Source of the DNA: Sphingomonas caeni
Lineage (GTDB): Bacteria > Pseudomonadota > Alphaproteobacteria > Sphingomonadales > Sphingomonadaceae
NCBI RefSeq assembly: GCF_026013415.1
Contig: NZ_JAPDOK010000003.1
Coordinates: 520,852 to 584,851 of the forward strand
Length of the DNA: 64,000 nt
Reading direction: 5' to 3'
The notes below the pieces were generated by a model, which had not been told where the DNA came from, ran no database searches, and saw only the letters and a list, made by a program, of their open reading frames with translations. Below are positions 1-8,812 of this stretch, piece by piece. A program made the translations under genes and the position numbers. The stretch's first letter is position 1. The number at the start of each line of letters is the position of its first letter.

Positions 1-79
1 TGGGGACCATGTGCGACAGACCAGGATCTGCACAGGGACAGCCCCCATGGATGATGAATCGCCTCAGGGATAATCGCTA

Positions 80-212
80 AGGCTCGTACCGGGCAGTGCC
101 CGCCGACCCCTATGTAGGCGGTCGCGGCGCTTTCCTCAAGGCCGGTGGGGCGCAATTCGAGGCCGAACAACAATCCGTTACCCCGGGCCGAAGTGCCGGG
201 GGCACGGCAGGT
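80..212 (-). ncRNA. ssrS: 6S-like regulatory RNA (ssrS candidate)
   Basis: This gene-free stretch lies directly downstream of zapA on the same strand, the conserved position of 6S RNA in proteobacteria. 6S RNA binds the housekeeping RNA polymerase holoenzyme and mimics an open promoter. On the minus strand GUGCCC (plus 200-205) can pair with GGGCAC (plus 97-102) as part of a closing stem, and CCUCGA (157-162) with UUGAGG (134-139) as an apical stem, leaving unpaired flanks between them. The ends are uncertain and the RNA may extend further left. The call rests on synteny plus a rough fold by eye; a covariance-model search was not possible here. Confidence 0.5.
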
Positions 213-215
213 GGG

Positions 216-518
216 TCAGGCGCTCGCCCCGTCTTCCTCGAGGACCGCGGCAACCGCTTCGAGGCGATCGGCGATATTGTCGAGCAGCACCGGCGAAACG
301 CCTGCCGAGGGGTTGCGCTCGGCCTCGTCGAGCAGGTCGGCGAGGATGAGGGTGAGATAGACGAGCGTCCGATCGTGGCTGATCCCGCCCGAGGCACGCT
401 GAGCGGTGGCGGCGTGGCGGACGAGGAGCGATTCGAGTCGTTTGAGATGTGGCTCTTCGCCGTCGCGGCAAGCCACCGTGTAGTCGCGGCCGGCGACATT
501 GAGCGTGACTTCGGCCAT
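216..518 (-). CDS. zapA: Cell division protein ZapA
   Basis: ZapA binds FtsZ and promotes Z-ring bundling in the cytoplasm. The 100-residue protein opens with a short beta-strand segment (AEVTLNVAGRDYTVAC), followed by the EEPHLKRLE helix start and the long C-terminal helix of ZapA-like proteins (about residues 45-97, with ILADLLDEAER). The start is the ATG at 518, which shares its A with the upstream stop codon (TGATG), so translation is coupled to the small coiled-coil gene before it. A longer upstream reading of the frame exists, but it runs through that neighbour and is not the start. The 6S-like RNA follows, as in many proteobacteria. Confidence 0.9.
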   Translation of the reverse strand: MAEVTLNVAGRDYTVACRDGEEPHLKRLESLLVRHAATAQRASGGISHDRTLVYLTLILADLLDEAERNPSAGVSPVLLDNIADRLEAVAAVLEEDGASA

Positions 519-697
519 CAGCCTGCGTCCACGGTTTCGCGCGCGATCAGCGTGTCGAGCGAGGCGACCGCGTCCTGGATCTTCTCGCGCAGGGCTTCGT
601 GGCGATGGGTGAGTCGCTCGGTGGCATAGGCGCGCGCGGCGGCGGCTGCCTCGATACGGGCAAGCGCGGCCTCGATGCGGTCTTTTGGGTCGGCCAT
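518..697 (-). CDS. Small coiled-coil protein upstream of zapA
   Basis: A 59-residue protein, M-ADPKDRIEAALARIEAA at its N terminus, predicted almost entirely helical with heptad-like spacing of A/L/I and charged residues. No named family is recognised. It ends in a TGATG junction with zapA, so the two are almost certainly co-translated, and a short helical protein before zapA suggests a role in cell division (inference). The ATG at 697 is the only reasonable start. The divergent transketolase gene starts 126 bp away, so the interval 698-822 should contain both promoters. Confidence 0.7.
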   Translation of the reverse strand: MADPKDRIEAALARIEAAAAARAYATERLTHRHEALREKIQDAVASLDTLIARETVDAG

Positions 698-822
698 GGC
701 TAGCGATTAAGCATGGCGGGCCCATGCGGCAAGCGGCTTTCGGCGGGTAAAGTCGCGCTTCGGTTGACGCGTGGCGCCGCCGGTCCCTAAGGGGTCCGCG
801 CCACCATCCGGGGACGCCACCA

Positions 823-2778
823 GTGACCGCATCCTTCACCGATTGCGCCAATGCCATCCGCGCGCTTGCGATGGACGCCGTGGAGGCCGCCAATTCGGGG
901 CATCCCGGCATGCCGATGGGGATGGCCGATGTCGCGACGGTGCTGTTCCAGGATTATCTGAAATACGATCCCGCCGACCCCAAATGGCCCGACCGCGACC
1001 GGTTCGTGCTTTCGGCCGGCCATGGCTCGATGCTGCTCTACAGCCTGCTGCACCTGACCGGCTATGCGCGGCCGACGCTCGACGACATCAAGACCTTCCG
1101 CCAGGTCGGCAGCCCGTGCGCCGGACATCCGGAGAATTTCGAGCTTCCGGGCGTCGAATGCACCACCGGGCCGCTGGGGCAGGGGCTCGCGATGGCGGTG
1201 GGGATGGCGATCGCCGAGCGGCATCTGAACGCCTCGTTCGGCGACGCGCTGGTCGATCACCGCACCTGGGTGGTCGCGGGCGACGGATGCCTGATGGAGG
1301 GGATCAATCACGAGGCGATCGGGATCGCCGGGCATCTGAAGCTCGGGCGGCTGATCGTGCTGTGGGACGACAACAAGATCACCATCGACGGGCCGGTCTC
1401 GCTCTCGTCGAGCGAGGATATTCCGGCGCGCTATGCCGCGACCGGCTGGCACGTCACCGAATGCGATGGGCATGATCCCGCGAGCATCGCCAGGGCGTTC
1501 GACGCGGCGATCGCCGACGGACGGCCTTCGCTGGTCCGCTGCCGGACGATCATTGGCAAGGGCGCGCCCAACTTCCAGGGCAGCTCGAAGGTGCATGGCG
1601 CGGCGCTGGGCGCGGACGAAGTCGCGGCGGCGCGGGTCAAACTGGGCTGGGACTATCCCCCGTTCGAGGTGCCGGGCGATATCCGCGAGGCTTGGCTGGC
1701 GGCGGGCAGAAATCGCGCCGAACCTCATGCCGCGTGGCAGCAGCGGCTCGCAGCCGATTCGAATGGCGCCGAATTCTCGCGCCGGATGGCGGGCGATCTG
1801 CCCGCGGGCTTCAGTCTCGACGCCCATATCGCCGCGCTGATCGCCGAGCCGAAGAAGATCGCGACCCGCGTCGCAAGCCAACTGGCGCTCGACGTGATCA
1901 ATGCCGCTGTGCCCGAAACGGTCGGCGGTTCGGCCGATCTCACGCCCTCGAACAACACGCTGACCAAGGGCCTGACCGATTTGGTCGGCACTGATTATGG
2001 CGCACGCTACGTTCGCTACGGCATCCGCGAGTTCGGCATGGCGGCGGCGATGAATGGACTGGCGCTGCACGGCGGCGTGATTCCCTATGGCGGCACCTTC
2101 CTCGTCTTTTCGGACTATGCGCGCCCCGCGATCCGGCTCTCGGCGCTCCAGCACGCGCGCGTCGTCTATGTGATGACGCACGATTCGATCGGTTTGGGCG
2201 AGGATGGGCCGACCCACCAGCCGGTCGAGCATGTGATGTCGCTGCGGCTGATCCCGAACCTTGAAGTCTGGCGCCCGTGCGATGCGGTCGAGACCGCCGA
2301 GGCCTGGGGCGAATCGCTCAAGCGCGCCGATGGCCCCTCGTTGCTCGCGCTCAGCCGCCAGAACCTGCCGCAACTCAGCAGCGGGGGCGCGGCCAGGGGC
2401 GGCTATCGCCTTGCCGCGGCGGGCGCGGCGCGCAAGGTGGTGCTGATCGCCTCGGGCTCCGAGGTCGAGATCGCGGTCGCGGTGCGCGATGCCCTTGAAG
2501 CCGAAGGCGTGGGTGCCGATGTCGTGTCCATGCCGTGCTGGTCGCGCTTCGATGCGCAGGACGCCGCCTATCGCCGCGACCTGCTCCCCGAAGGCGCGCT
2601 CCGCGTCTCGATCGAGGCGGGCGTAACCACGGGTTGGGAGCGCTACACCGGAATCGACGGCCTCAATTTCGGGCTCAACCGCTTCGGCGCCTCCGGGCCG
2701 GCGCCCAAGCTGTTTGAGCATTTCGGACTTACCGCTGCGGCAATCGCGCCGCAGATCCTTGAACGACTGAAGGACTGA
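823..2778 (+). CDS. tkt: Transketolase
   Basis: Transketolase moves two-carbon ketol units between sugar phosphates in the pentose phosphate pathway, using thiamine diphosphate. The 651-residue protein has the family length. Visible motifs are the N-terminal [11 protein letters not shown] (about 25-35), GHGSML (67-72), [15 protein letters not shown] (115-129), and the ThDP/Mg site [10 protein letters not shown] at about 153-184. Pyrimidine and C-terminal domains follow ([16 protein letters not shown]). The start is a GTG at 823 with a poor Shine-Dalgarno match. gap begins five bases after the stop, so tkt, gap, the MOSC gene and pgk form one operon for lower glycolysis and the pentose phosphate pathway. 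Confidence 0.96.
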   Translation: MTASFTDCANAIRALAMDAVEAANSGHPGMPMGMADVATVLFQDYLKYDPADPKWPDRDRFVLSAGHGSMLLYSLLHLTGYARPTLDDIKTFRQVGSPCAGHPENFELPGVECTTGPLGQGLAMAVGMAIAERHLNASFGDALVDHRTWVVAGDGCLMEGINHEAIGIAGHLKLGRLIVLWDDNKITIDGPVSLSSSEDIPARYAATGWHVTECDGHDPASIARAFDAAIADGRPSLVRCRTIIGKGAPNFQGSSKVHGAALGADEVAAARVKLGWDYPPFEVPGDIREAWLAAGRNRAEPHAAWQQRLAADSNGAEFSRRMAGDLPAGFSLDAHIAALIAEPKKIATRVASQLALDVINAAVPETVGGSADLTPSNNTLTKGLTDLVGTDYGARYVRYGIREFGMAAAMNGLALHGGVIPYGGTFLVFSDYARPAIRLSALQHARVVYVMTHDSIGLGEDGPTHQPVEHVMSLRLIPNLEVWRPCDAVETAEAWGESLKRADGPSLLALSRQNLPQLSSGGAARGGYRLAAAGAARKVVLIASGSEVEIAVAVRDALEAEGVGADVVSMPCWSRFDAQDAAYRRDLLPEGALRVSIEAGVTTGWERYTGIDGLNFGLNRFGASGPAPKLFEHFGLTAAAIAPQILERLKD

Positions 2779-2783
2779 GAGAC

Positions 2784-3791
2784 ATGACCAAGGTTGCGAT
2801 CAACGGTTTCGGACGCATCGGCCGGCTGGTGGCGCGCGCGATCCTCGAGCGGCCGGATAGCGGGCTCGAGCTGGTCACGATCAACGATCTGGCGGACGCC
2901 AAGTCGAACGCATGGCTGTTCAGCCGCGACTCGGTCCATGGGAAATATCCGGGCACCGTCTCGGCCGATGGCGACGATCTGGTCGTCGACGGCAAGCGCA
3001 TCAAGGTGACCAAGGAGCGCGATCCCGCCAACCTGCCGCATGCCGCAAACGGGGTGGAACTGGTGCTCGAATGCACCGGCTTCTTCACCGACCGCGCGAG
3101 CTGCGAGAAGCATATCGCGGCGGGGGCGAAAAAGGTGCTGATCTCGGCCCCGGGCAAGAATGTCGACCTGACCGTCGTCTATGGGGTCAACCACGACAAG
3201 CTCGAGGCGGGGCACACGATCGTCTCGAACGCGTCGTGCACCACCAATTGCCTGGCGCCCGTCGCCAAGGTGCTCAACGACACGGTCGGCATCGAGCGCG
3301 GGCTGATGACCACGGTCCATGCCTATACCAACGACCAGAAGATCCTCGACCAGATCCATGACGATCTGCGCCGCGCCCGCGCCGCCGCGATGAGCATGAT
3401 CCCGACCACCACCGGCGCCGCGCGCGCGGTGGGCGAGGTGCTGCCCGAACTGAAGGGCCGGCTGGACGGTTCGGCGATCCGCGTCCCCGTGCCCGATGGC
3501 TCGCTGATCGACCTGACCTTCACCCCCAAGCGCGACACGACCAAGGAGGAGATCAACGCGATCCTGAAGGCCGCGTCGGAGAGCGGGCCGCTCAAGGGCG
3601 TGCTCTATTATTCGGACGAGCCCCTGGTCTCGATCGACATTGTCCACACGCCCGCATCGTCGACCATCGACAGCCTCGAGACCGCGGTGCTCGACGGCAA
3701 GCTGGTCCGCGTCGTCAGCTGGTACGACAATGAATGGGGCTTCTCGAACCGCATGGTCGACACCGCTTCGGCGATGGCGAAGCTGGGGTAA
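2784..3791 (+). CDS. gap: Type I glyceraldehyde-3-phosphate dehydrogenase
   Basis: The enzyme oxidises and phosphorylates glyceraldehyde-3-phosphate to 1,3-bisphosphoglycerate with NAD(P)+. The 335-residue protein starts with the nucleotide-binding NGFGRIGR (residues 7-14) and carries the active-site [12 protein letters not shown] with catalytic Cys152. The C-terminal [11 protein letters not shown] is typical of the family. An acidic residue after the second strand (TINDL, D35) fits a preference for NAD. A short GAGA ribosome-binding site precedes the ATG. The stop TAA shares a base with the next ATG (TAATG), so the MOSC gene is coupled to it. Confidence 0.97.
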   Translation: MTKVAINGFGRIGRLVARAILERPDSGLELVTINDLADAKSNAWLFSRDSVHGKYPGTVSADGDDLVVDGKRIKVTKERDPANLPHAANGVELVLECTGFFTDRASCEKHIAAGAKKVLISAPGKNVDLTVVYGVNHDKLEAGHTIVSNASCTTNCLAPVAKVLNDTVGIERGLMTTVHAYTNDQKILDQIHDDLRRARAAAMSMIPTTTGAARAVGEVLPELKGRLDGSAIRVPVPDGSLIDLTFTPKRDTTKEEINAILKAASESGPLKGVLYYSDEPLVSIDIVHTPASSTIDSLETAVLDGKLVRVVSWYDNEWGFSNRMVDTASAMAKLG

Positions 3792-4231
3792 TGGGCCGCC
3801 TCGCCGGCATCGCGCGCCACGCGGAACGGCGAGGGCCTATCGAGACGCTCACCAGCGTCCGGCTGAGCCCCGAGGGCGGCGTCGAGGGCGACCGCAACGG
3901 GGACAAGAACAAGCGCCAGGTCTCGTTGATCGAGGCGGGCGACTGGGCCGCGGCCACCGCGGAGGTCGGCGTCGACCTGCCATGGTGGGCGCGGCGCGCG
4001 AACCTGCTGGTCGAGGATTTCGACCTGCCGCATGGCGGCGATGTGCGCGTGCGGATCGGCGCGGAAGTGGTGATCGAGCTCAAGACCGAGATCGATCCGT
4101 GCGAGCGGATGGACGAGCTGGCGCCGGGGCTGCGGCAGGCGCTTGAACCCGATTGGCGCGGCGGGGCGGGCGGCAAGGTGATTTCAGGCGGCGTGATCGC
4201 CGTGGGCGACCCAATCAGGATTGAGCAATGA
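3791..4231 (+). CDS. MOSC domain protein
   Basis: A 146-residue MOSC (molybdenum cofactor sulfurase C-terminal) domain protein. MOSC domains bind molybdopterin and act in sulfur transfer or molybdenum-enzyme reactions. Seen here: [21 protein letters not shown] near the N terminus, the [15 protein letters not shown] core, and [11 protein letters not shown] containing the conserved cysteine. The start is set at the TAATG junction with gap rather than an earlier in-frame ATG inside gap. It overlaps pgk by four bases (ATGA). A MOSC gene wedged between gap and pgk has no obvious glycolytic function. Whether it is a pyridoxamine/6-N-hydroxylaminopurine-resistance type enzyme cannot be decided from sequence alone. 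Confidence 0.85.
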   Translation: MGRLAGIARHAERRGPIETLTSVRLSPEGGVEGDRNGDKNKRQVSLIEAGDWAAATAEVGVDLPWWARRANLLVEDFDLPHGGDVRVRIGAEVVIELKTEIDPCERMDELAPGLRQALEPDWRGGAGGKVISGGVIAVGDPIRIEQ

Positions 4232-5418
4232 CGCGAGCCTTCAAGACCCTCGACGATATGGGCGACATCGCCGGCAAGCGCGTGCTGGTCCGCGAGGATC
4301 TGAACGTGCCGATGGCCGATGGCGCGGTGACCGACGACACGCGGCTGCGCGCGGCGGTGCAGACCGTCGCCGAGCTGGCGGACCGCGGGGCGATCGTGAT
4401 CGTGCTGGCACATTTCGGGCGGCCCAAGGGGATGCGCAATCCGGCGATGAGCCTGTCGCTGGTGACGCGGCCCTTCAGCCAGGTGCTGGGGCGGCAGGTC
4501 GCGTTCCTCGACGATGAGGGCGCCGGGAATGCGGTCGCGATGATGCGGCCCGGCGATATCGGCCTGCTCGAAAACACCCGCTTCGATCCCGGCGAGGAGA
4601 AGAACGCGCCCGAGACGGTCGACCGGCTCGCTTCACTCGGCGATCTCTACGTCAACGACGCCTTCTCCGCGGCGCACCGCGCGCATGCCTCGACCGAGGG
4701 ACTGGCACATCGGCTTCCGGCGTTCGCCGGCCGCCAGATGGAGGCCGAACTCGACGCGCTCGACAAGGCGCTCGGCAATCCCGAGCATCCGGTCGCGGCG
4801 GTGGTCGGCGGGGCCAAGGTCTCGTCCAAGCTCGACGTGCTGCGGCACCTGGTCGAGAAGGTCGATCACCTGATCATCGGCGGCGGCATGGCCAATACCT
4901 TTCTGGCGGCACGCGGCGTCGATGTGGGCAAGAGCCTGTGCGAGCATGAGCTGACCGGTATCGCCGAGGAGATCCTCGACGCGGCGGACAAGGCCAATTG
5001 CACCGTCCACCTGCCGTACGATGTCGTGGTCGCGAAGGAATTCCGCGCCAATCCGCCGGTCCGCACGGTCAATGTCCATGAGGTCGCGCCCGACGAGATG
5101 ATCCTCGATGTCGGCCCCGCCGCGACCGAGGCATTGGCGGACGTGCTCAAGACCTGCCGGACATTGGTCTGGAACGGCCCTATGGGCGCGTTCGAGACGC
5201 CGCCGTTCGACACCGCCACCGTCGCGCTCGCCAAGACAGCGGCCGCGCTCACCAAGGAAGGCTCGCTGGTCTCGGTCGCCGGGGGCGGGGACACCGTCGC
5301 CGCGCTCAACCAGGCCGGGGTCGCGGACGATTTCAGCTTCGTCTCGACCGCGGGTGGTGCGTTCCTCGAATGGATGGAAGGCAAGGCGCTGCCCGGCGTT
5401 GCTGCGCTGCAGCAATAA
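4228..5418 (+). CDS. pgk: Phosphoglycerate kinase
   Basis: Transfers the acyl phosphate of 1,3-bisphosphoglycerate to ADP in glycolysis. The 396-residue protein carries the N-domain [11 protein letters not shown] (about 18-28), the substrate-binding [14 protein letters not shown], and the C-domain nucleotide site with [22 protein letters not shown] and [12 protein letters not shown]. The ATG overlaps the MOSC stop by four bases. It is the last gene of the tkt operon. No clear hairpin terminator is visible immediately after it; the following 790 bases hold only RNA-like and repeat structures. Confidence 0.97.
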   Translation: MTRAFKTLDDMGDIAGKRVLVREDLNVPMADGAVTDDTRLRAAVQTVAELADRGAIVIVLAHFGRPKGMRNPAMSLSLVTRPFSQVLGRQVAFLDDEGAGNAVAMMRPGDIGLLENTRFDPGEEKNAPETVDRLASLGDLYVNDAFSAAHRAHASTEGLAHRLPAFAGRQMEAELDALDKALGNPEHPVAAVVGGAKVSSKLDVLRHLVEKVDHLIIGGGMANTFLAARGVDVGKSLCEHELTGIAEEILDAADKANCTVHLPYDVVVAKEFRANPPVRTVNVHEVAPDEMILDVGPAATEALADVLKTCRTLVWNGPMGAFETPPFDTATVALAKTAAALTKEGSLVSVAGGGDTVAALNQAGVADDFSFVSTAGGAFLEWMEGKALPGVAALQQ

Positions 5419-5545
5419 TCGCTGGACTTTCGTTTCGCCTCCGCCTAGTGGCGCCGTCGCGTTGAACCTCCTTTCGTAGGGGCTCGTGAGACCCCGCGGG
5501 CGCGGCCGGCTCTGCCGTCCCGTGTTCCAGGAAATAGACGCCCTA

Positions 5546-5618
5546 GGGAATGTAGCTCAGTTGGATAGAGCACCCGGGTGACCGGGGTGTCGGCGGTTCA
5601 ATTCCGTCCATTTCGCCA
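5546..5618 (+). tRNA. tRNA-like element, degenerate anticodon arm
   Basis: It has a recognisable D arm (GCTC/GAGC at 5555-5558 and 5568-5571, with loop AGTTGGATA), a T arm (GGCGG, TTCAATT, CCGTC at 5592-5608), an acceptor stem of six pairs (5547-5552 with 5609-5614) and an encoded GCCA end (5615-5618). The region where the anticodon arm should be (5572-5588) folds as ACCCGG, GTGA, CCGGGGT, with no normal seven-base loop or U33. The flanking sequence (GAGCACC...GGGTGTCGG) resembles bacterial tRNA-Trp. It is 73 bases including CCA, about three shorter than usual. It is most likely a tRNA pseudogene or an unusual allo-tRNA; no amino acid is assigned. Confidence 0.5.
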
Positions 5619-5695
5619 ACGCTCAATGGTTGAGCAGCAGACTGGTAATCTGCCGGCGCGCAAGCGTCTTCGTGGGTTCGAATCCCACACTGGCC
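5619..5695 (+). tRNA. tRNA-like element, class II, Tyr-like body with GGU loop
   Basis: It starts right after the CCA of the preceding element. D arm GCTC/GAGC (5621-5624, 5632-5635). Anticodon arm GCAGA, CTGGTAA, TCTGC (5637-5653), a perfect 5-bp stem with U33 and the triplet GGU. Long variable arm GGCGC/GCGTC with loop GCAA (5655-5668). T arm GTGGG, TTCGAAT, CCCAC (5672-5688). The GCAGACTG...AATCTGCCGGC context and long variable arm match bacterial tRNA-Tyr, which would read CTGTAAA in the loop. No proper 5' acceptor strand precedes the D arm: only GCCA of the upstream element could pair with TGGC at 5691-5694. It is either a damaged tRNA-Tyr derivative or part of a composite structure. Confidence 0.45.
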
Positions 5696-5722
5696 TGTCA
5701 AGCCAGTGCCCGTGGAAGGCAC
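5688..5722 (+). other. Two overlapping 7-nt-loop hairpins after the tRNA-like pair
   Basis: CACTGGC (5688-5694) and GCCAGTG (5702-5708) form a perfect 7-bp stem closing the loop CTGTCAA, which looks like an anticodon loop with U33 and GUC. GTGCC (5706-5710) and GGCAC (5718-5722) form a second stem with loop CGTGGAA. The two stems share bases and exclude each other. They continue the chain of tRNA-arm-like hairpins, and no complete third cloverleaf can be drawn. Confidence 0.4.
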
Positions 5723-5971
5723 TCCAAATCGGGGAGGCCGGCGGGGCGTTCACGCCGAAGGCGAGGCGCTTTGCGCGAAGCCCGAGGCAACCGGTGCCCG
5801 GCTCTGTGCCGGCGAGGATACCTGCAGGCGCGCGCGGGTCGCGCGGCGTTCGTACCGGGAGCGGGTCCGCCCGCTCGTCCGCGCGGGCGCCAGAAGGCCC
5901 CGGCGACTGCCTCAATCGCCAGCCCGCACGCGCATCGGGGAACGCCCCCCGGCCGACCTATTCCACTCCAT

Positions 5972-6053
5972 CGTCATCCCGGCGAAAGCCGGGACCCAGG
6001 GTAACGGGCCATGCCGCTCGTGGCTCTGGGTCCCGGCTTTCGCCGGGATGACG
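5972..6053. repeat. 82-bp palindromic element, copy 1
   Basis: Inverted arms begin CGTCATCCCGGCGAAAGCC and end in the reverse complement at 6053, with a variable centre. Each arm contains its own CCCGGC-GAAA-GCCGGG hairpin. Three more copies of the same 82-bp length lie at 13644, 34762 and 41056. REP-like elements of this type are widespread in sphingomonad intergenic DNA. Confidence 0.85.
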
Positions 6054-6208
6054 GAAGTGTTTTGACGCCCTCCGGACATCAAGATTTGCACATTTCTCTA
6101 TATACTGCACTGCAGCAAAATAAAGGTTGCAATCGTTACTTTCCCGGCCTAACCGCGCCCTCCCGCACCGGCATGGGGCCGTTGCGCGTGAGAAGAGGAG
6201 GACCGGCC

Positions 6209-7345
6209 ATGACGTTCGTTATTGCCGAAAACCAGCGCGGTCTCCTCATTCAGGATGGCCGCATCATCGATGTTCTGGGTCCGGGTCGTCACCGGATCTC
6301 GAACTGGCTCGGACGCAAGAGCGTGGAACTGGTCGACGCCGTCGGCCTGTTCACCTCGCCCTGGGCCGAGATCATGGAGAAGCGCCATCCGGAACTCGCG
6401 GAGGCGAATTTCGTGACCGTGCGCCCGAACGAGGGCGAGGTCGCGGTCGTGTGGCTCGGTGCGCGTCCGGCATGGATCGTGCGGCCGGGGCAGGCGATCC
6501 ATGTGTGGAAGGTGCTCGACGAGGTACGGGTCGATACGTTCGACGTCCTCGATCGCCCGCGGCTCGACAAGCGCGAGCTGGTGGCGTTCGAAAAGGCGGC
6601 GACGATCGGTTCGCTCGGCGCCGGTCCGATCGCGATCGTCTCGGTCGGCGAGGCCGAGGCGGGGCTGGTGTTCTTCGACGGCGAGCTCGTCGAGACGCTG
6701 GGCCCGGGGCGTTACGGCTATTGGCAGGTCGGCCGCAAGGTCACCGCCAAGATGCTCGATACGCGTCCGATCCCGGTCGAGATCACCGCGCAGGAGATCC
6801 TGACCAAGGACCGTGTGTCGCTGCGCGTCACGCTCACCACCTTCGTGCAGGTCACGGACGTGCGTGTCGCGGCGCTCTCGACCCCGGACTATCAGGGTCA
6901 CGTGTACAAGCTCGTCCAGTTCGCGGTCCGCGAGGCCGTGGGCGGGCGGACGCTCGACGAACTGCTCAACGACCGCGAGTCGGTCGATGCGCAGATCGTC
7001 CGGCATGTGCGCGAGCAGCTTGGCGATATCGGGATTCGGGTGACCGAACTCGGCGTCAAGGACGTGATCCTGCCGGGCGATATGCGCGAGCTGATCAACC
7101 GGGTGGTCGAGGCGGAGAAGGTCGCGCAGGCGAACCTGATCCGCCGGCGCGAGGAGACCGCGGCGACGCGGAGCCTGCTCAACACGGCGAAGCTGATGGA
7201 GGATAACCCCACGCTGCTTCGCCTGAAGGAGCTCGAAGCGCTCGAGCGCGTGACCGAGAAGATCGGCCGCATCGACGTCCAGACGGGCGATCGGGGTCTC
7301 ACCGGGATCCTCGACCAGCTCGTGACCCTCAAGCCGCGGGACTGA
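6209..7345 (+). CDS. SPFH/slipin family protein
   Basis: A 378-residue SPFH (stomatin/prohibitin/flotillin/HflK) family protein of the slipin group, expected to scaffold membrane microdomains. The N-terminal half has two repeats of a short barrel-like unit (FVIAENQRGLLIQDGRIIDVLGPG and, from about residue 150, VSVGEAEAGLVFFDGELVETLGPG). The SPFH domain runs over about 190-330 (RVSLRVTLTTFVQVTDV, VQFAVREAVGGRTLDELL), then a helical tail (EAEKVAQANLIRRREETAATRS). No clear N-terminal membrane anchor is seen, unlike HflK. The start at 6209 is chosen for its upstream AGGAGGA box; a longer frame would translate the upstream repeat. It stands alone between the gap and fba. Confidence 0.85.
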   Translation: MTFVIAENQRGLLIQDGRIIDVLGPGRHRISNWLGRKSVELVDAVGLFTSPWAEIMEKRHPELAEANFVTVRPNEGEVAVVWLGARPAWIVRPGQAIHVWKVLDEVRVDTFDVLDRPRLDKRELVAFEKAATIGSLGAGPIAIVSVGEAEAGLVFFDGELVETLGPGRYGYWQVGRKVTAKMLDTRPIPVEITAQEILTKDRVSLRVTLTTFVQVTDVRVAALSTPDYQGHVYKLVQFAVREAVGGRTLDELLNDRESVDAQIVRHVREQLGDIGIRVTELGVKDVILPGDMRELINRVVEAEKVAQANLIRRREETAATRSLLNTAKLMEDNPTLLRLKELEALERVTEKIGRIDVQTGDRGLTGILDQLVTLKPRD

Positions 7346-7466
7346 GGTCCCGCACCGATGGGGAGGGGTGGCGCAAGCCGCTCCTCCCTTGTCGCGCGTT
7401 GTCAGGCTTCCGCACCGCAGCATGGCTGGCTAGGGCCACCCCAACGCAGCGAATCAGGGAAGCCCC

Positions 7467-8381
7467 ATGTCTATCACGCCCGCCGTCAAAGCCATTCTCG
7501 CCAATTACGAGTCCGACAATCCGGGCGTGAAGGCGAACCTTGCGCGCATCCTGATGCAGGGGCGGCTGGGCGGCACCGGCAAGTTGATCATCCTGCCCGT
7601 GGACCAGGGCTTCGAGCATGGCCCGGCGCGCAGCTTCGCGGTCAATCCGCCGGCCTATGACCCGCATTATCATTTCCAGATCGCGATCGATGCGGGCCTT
7701 TCCGCCTATGCCGCGCCGCTCGGGATGATCGAGGCGGGGGCGGGGACCTTTGCCGGGCAGATCCCGACGATCCTCAAGTGCAATTCGTCCAATAGCTGGG
7801 CCACGGGGGCCAACCAGGCGATTACCGGCGGGGTCGACGACGCGCTGCGGCTCGGCTGCTCGGCGATCGGCTTCACCATCTATCCGGGCAGCGACGACTG
7901 TTTCGACATGATGGAGGAGATCAAGGAGCTCAGCGCCCAGGCCAAGTCGGTCGGCATCGCTACGGTGCTCTGGTCCTATCCGCGCGGCGGCGCGCTGCCC
8001 AAATCGGGTGAGCTTGCGCTCGATGTCGGCGCCTATGCCGCGCACATGGCGGCGTTGCTCGGCGCGCATATCATCAAGGTGAAGCTGCCCAGCGACCATA
8101 TCGAGCAGAAGGACGCGCAAAAGGCGTACGAAGGCACCGACTGGTCGAACCAGTCGGACCGGGTGGCGCATGTCGTCAAGTCGTGCTTCAACGGGCGCCG
8201 GATCGTCGTCTTTTCGGGCGGCGCGGCGAAGGGCGAGGATGCGGTGTTCCAGGACGCGCGCGACATTCGTGACGGCGGCGGCAACGGCTCGATCATCGGG
8301 CGCAACACTTTCCAGCGCTCGCGCGAGGATGCGCTGGCGATGCTCGACCGGCTGGTGCGGATTTACAAAGGCGAGGAATGA
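7467..8381 (+). CDS. fba: Class I fructose-bisphosphate aldolase (FbaB/DhnA type)
   Basis: Cleaves fructose-1,6-bisphosphate into dihydroxyacetone phosphate and glyceraldehyde-3-phosphate through a Schiff base, without metal. The 304-residue protein matches the archaeal/DhnA-type class I aldolases: ILPVDQGFEHGP (42-53), GFTIYPGS (135-142), and HIIKVKLP (201-208) with the Schiff-base lysine at about 204-206, followed by the phosphate-binding VVFSGGAAKG and GGNGSIIGRN segments. With tkt, gap and pgk upstream it completes a local central-carbon block. The stop overlaps the next ATG by four bases. Confidence 0.93.
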   Translation: MSITPAVKAILANYESDNPGVKANLARILMQGRLGGTGKLIILPVDQGFEHGPARSFAVNPPAYDPHYHFQIAIDAGLSAYAAPLGMIEAGAGTFAGQIPTILKCNSSNSWATGANQAITGGVDDALRLGCSAIGFTIYPGSDDCFDMMEEIKELSAQAKSVGIATVLWSYPRGGALPKSGELALDVGAYAAHMAALLGAHIIKVKLPSDHIEQKDAQKAYEGTDWSNQSDRVAHVVKSCFNGRRIVVFSGGAAKGEDAVFQDARDIRDGGGNGSIIGRNTFQRSREDALAMLDRLVRIYKGEE

Positions 8382-8812
8382 GGGCGGCCGCGCTCGCCTT
8401 GGCGCTGATCGCCGGTGGGGGCTGTTCGCCGGCGCGCGACATGCCGCTCAACGCAATCGCGGACGAGGCGGCCACCGGAAACCCCGAGGGGATCGTCTCC
8501 GCCGTGTCGCGGCTGAAGCAGAGCGGCACGCGCGATGCCGAGACGCTGCAGGACGCGCTCGGCCGCGCGATGCAGGTCGCGCCGGATCGCGTCCTCCCGC
8601 TGGTCGGAACCTCCGAAGCGCTGGCGCCGCGCCATATCTGCCTGCCGCTGCTCGACCCGATGGCGCCGCCGCATTGGGCCAAGGAACAGATCGAAGCCTC
8701 ACGCAAGGCGATCGAGGGCGTGCGCGATCCGTCGCTAGCGAAGCCGCGAGAGGCGTGCCTGGCCGAGGTCAACAGCGCGGCCACCGCGCTCGATCGCGGC
8801 GAAGAGGAATGA
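8378..8812 (+). CDS. Small lipoprotein, unknown function
   Basis: A 144-residue protein with a lipoprotein signal (MRAAALALALIAGGGC, lipobox cysteine at 16), so it should be anchored to a membrane facing the periplasm. The mature part is helical, with three further cysteines' worth of spacing not matching any known motif except PRHICLPLL and PREACLAEV, which could form a disulfide. It overlaps fba by four bases and the next gene by four, so it is part of the fba transcript. No family is recognised. Confidence 0.75.
   Translation: MRAAALALALIAGGGCSPARDMPLNAIADEAATGNPEGIVSAVSRLKQSGTRDAETLQDALGRAMQVAPDRVLPLVGTSEALAPRHICLPLLDPMAPPHWAKEQIEASRKAIEGVRDPSLAKPREACLAEVNSAATALDRGEEE

Larger units (their letters stand above)
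5419..6208. other. Gene-free stretch between pgk and the SPFH gene
   Basis: About 790 bases without a convincing protein gene. 5546-5722 holds a chain of tRNA-like hairpins and 5972-6053 an 82-bp palindromic repeat, both listed separately. 5723-5960 is very GC-rich with no coding character. Open frames across it translate the tRNA-like arms and the repeat (the HPGESRDP type of spurious peptide) and are not genes. 6060-6195 is comparatively AT-rich and should contain the SPFH promoter; a TATACT at 6101-6106 is the only -10-like element noticed, without a good -35. Confidence 0.6.

Noticed and set aside
1..60. Start of a 5-formyltetrahydrofolate cyclo-ligase gene on the minus strand after the 6S-like RNA
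   Set aside because: An ATG opens a frame to the window edge, but about 15 residues do not resemble the family and the 6S-like RNA end is unclear.
5578..6065. Open frames of 105-157 codons over the tRNA-like cluster and the palindromic repeat
   Set aside because: They translate T-arm and D-arm sequences (GFESH) and the repeat (HPGESRDP), a known source of spurious proteins; no ribosome-binding site or domain.
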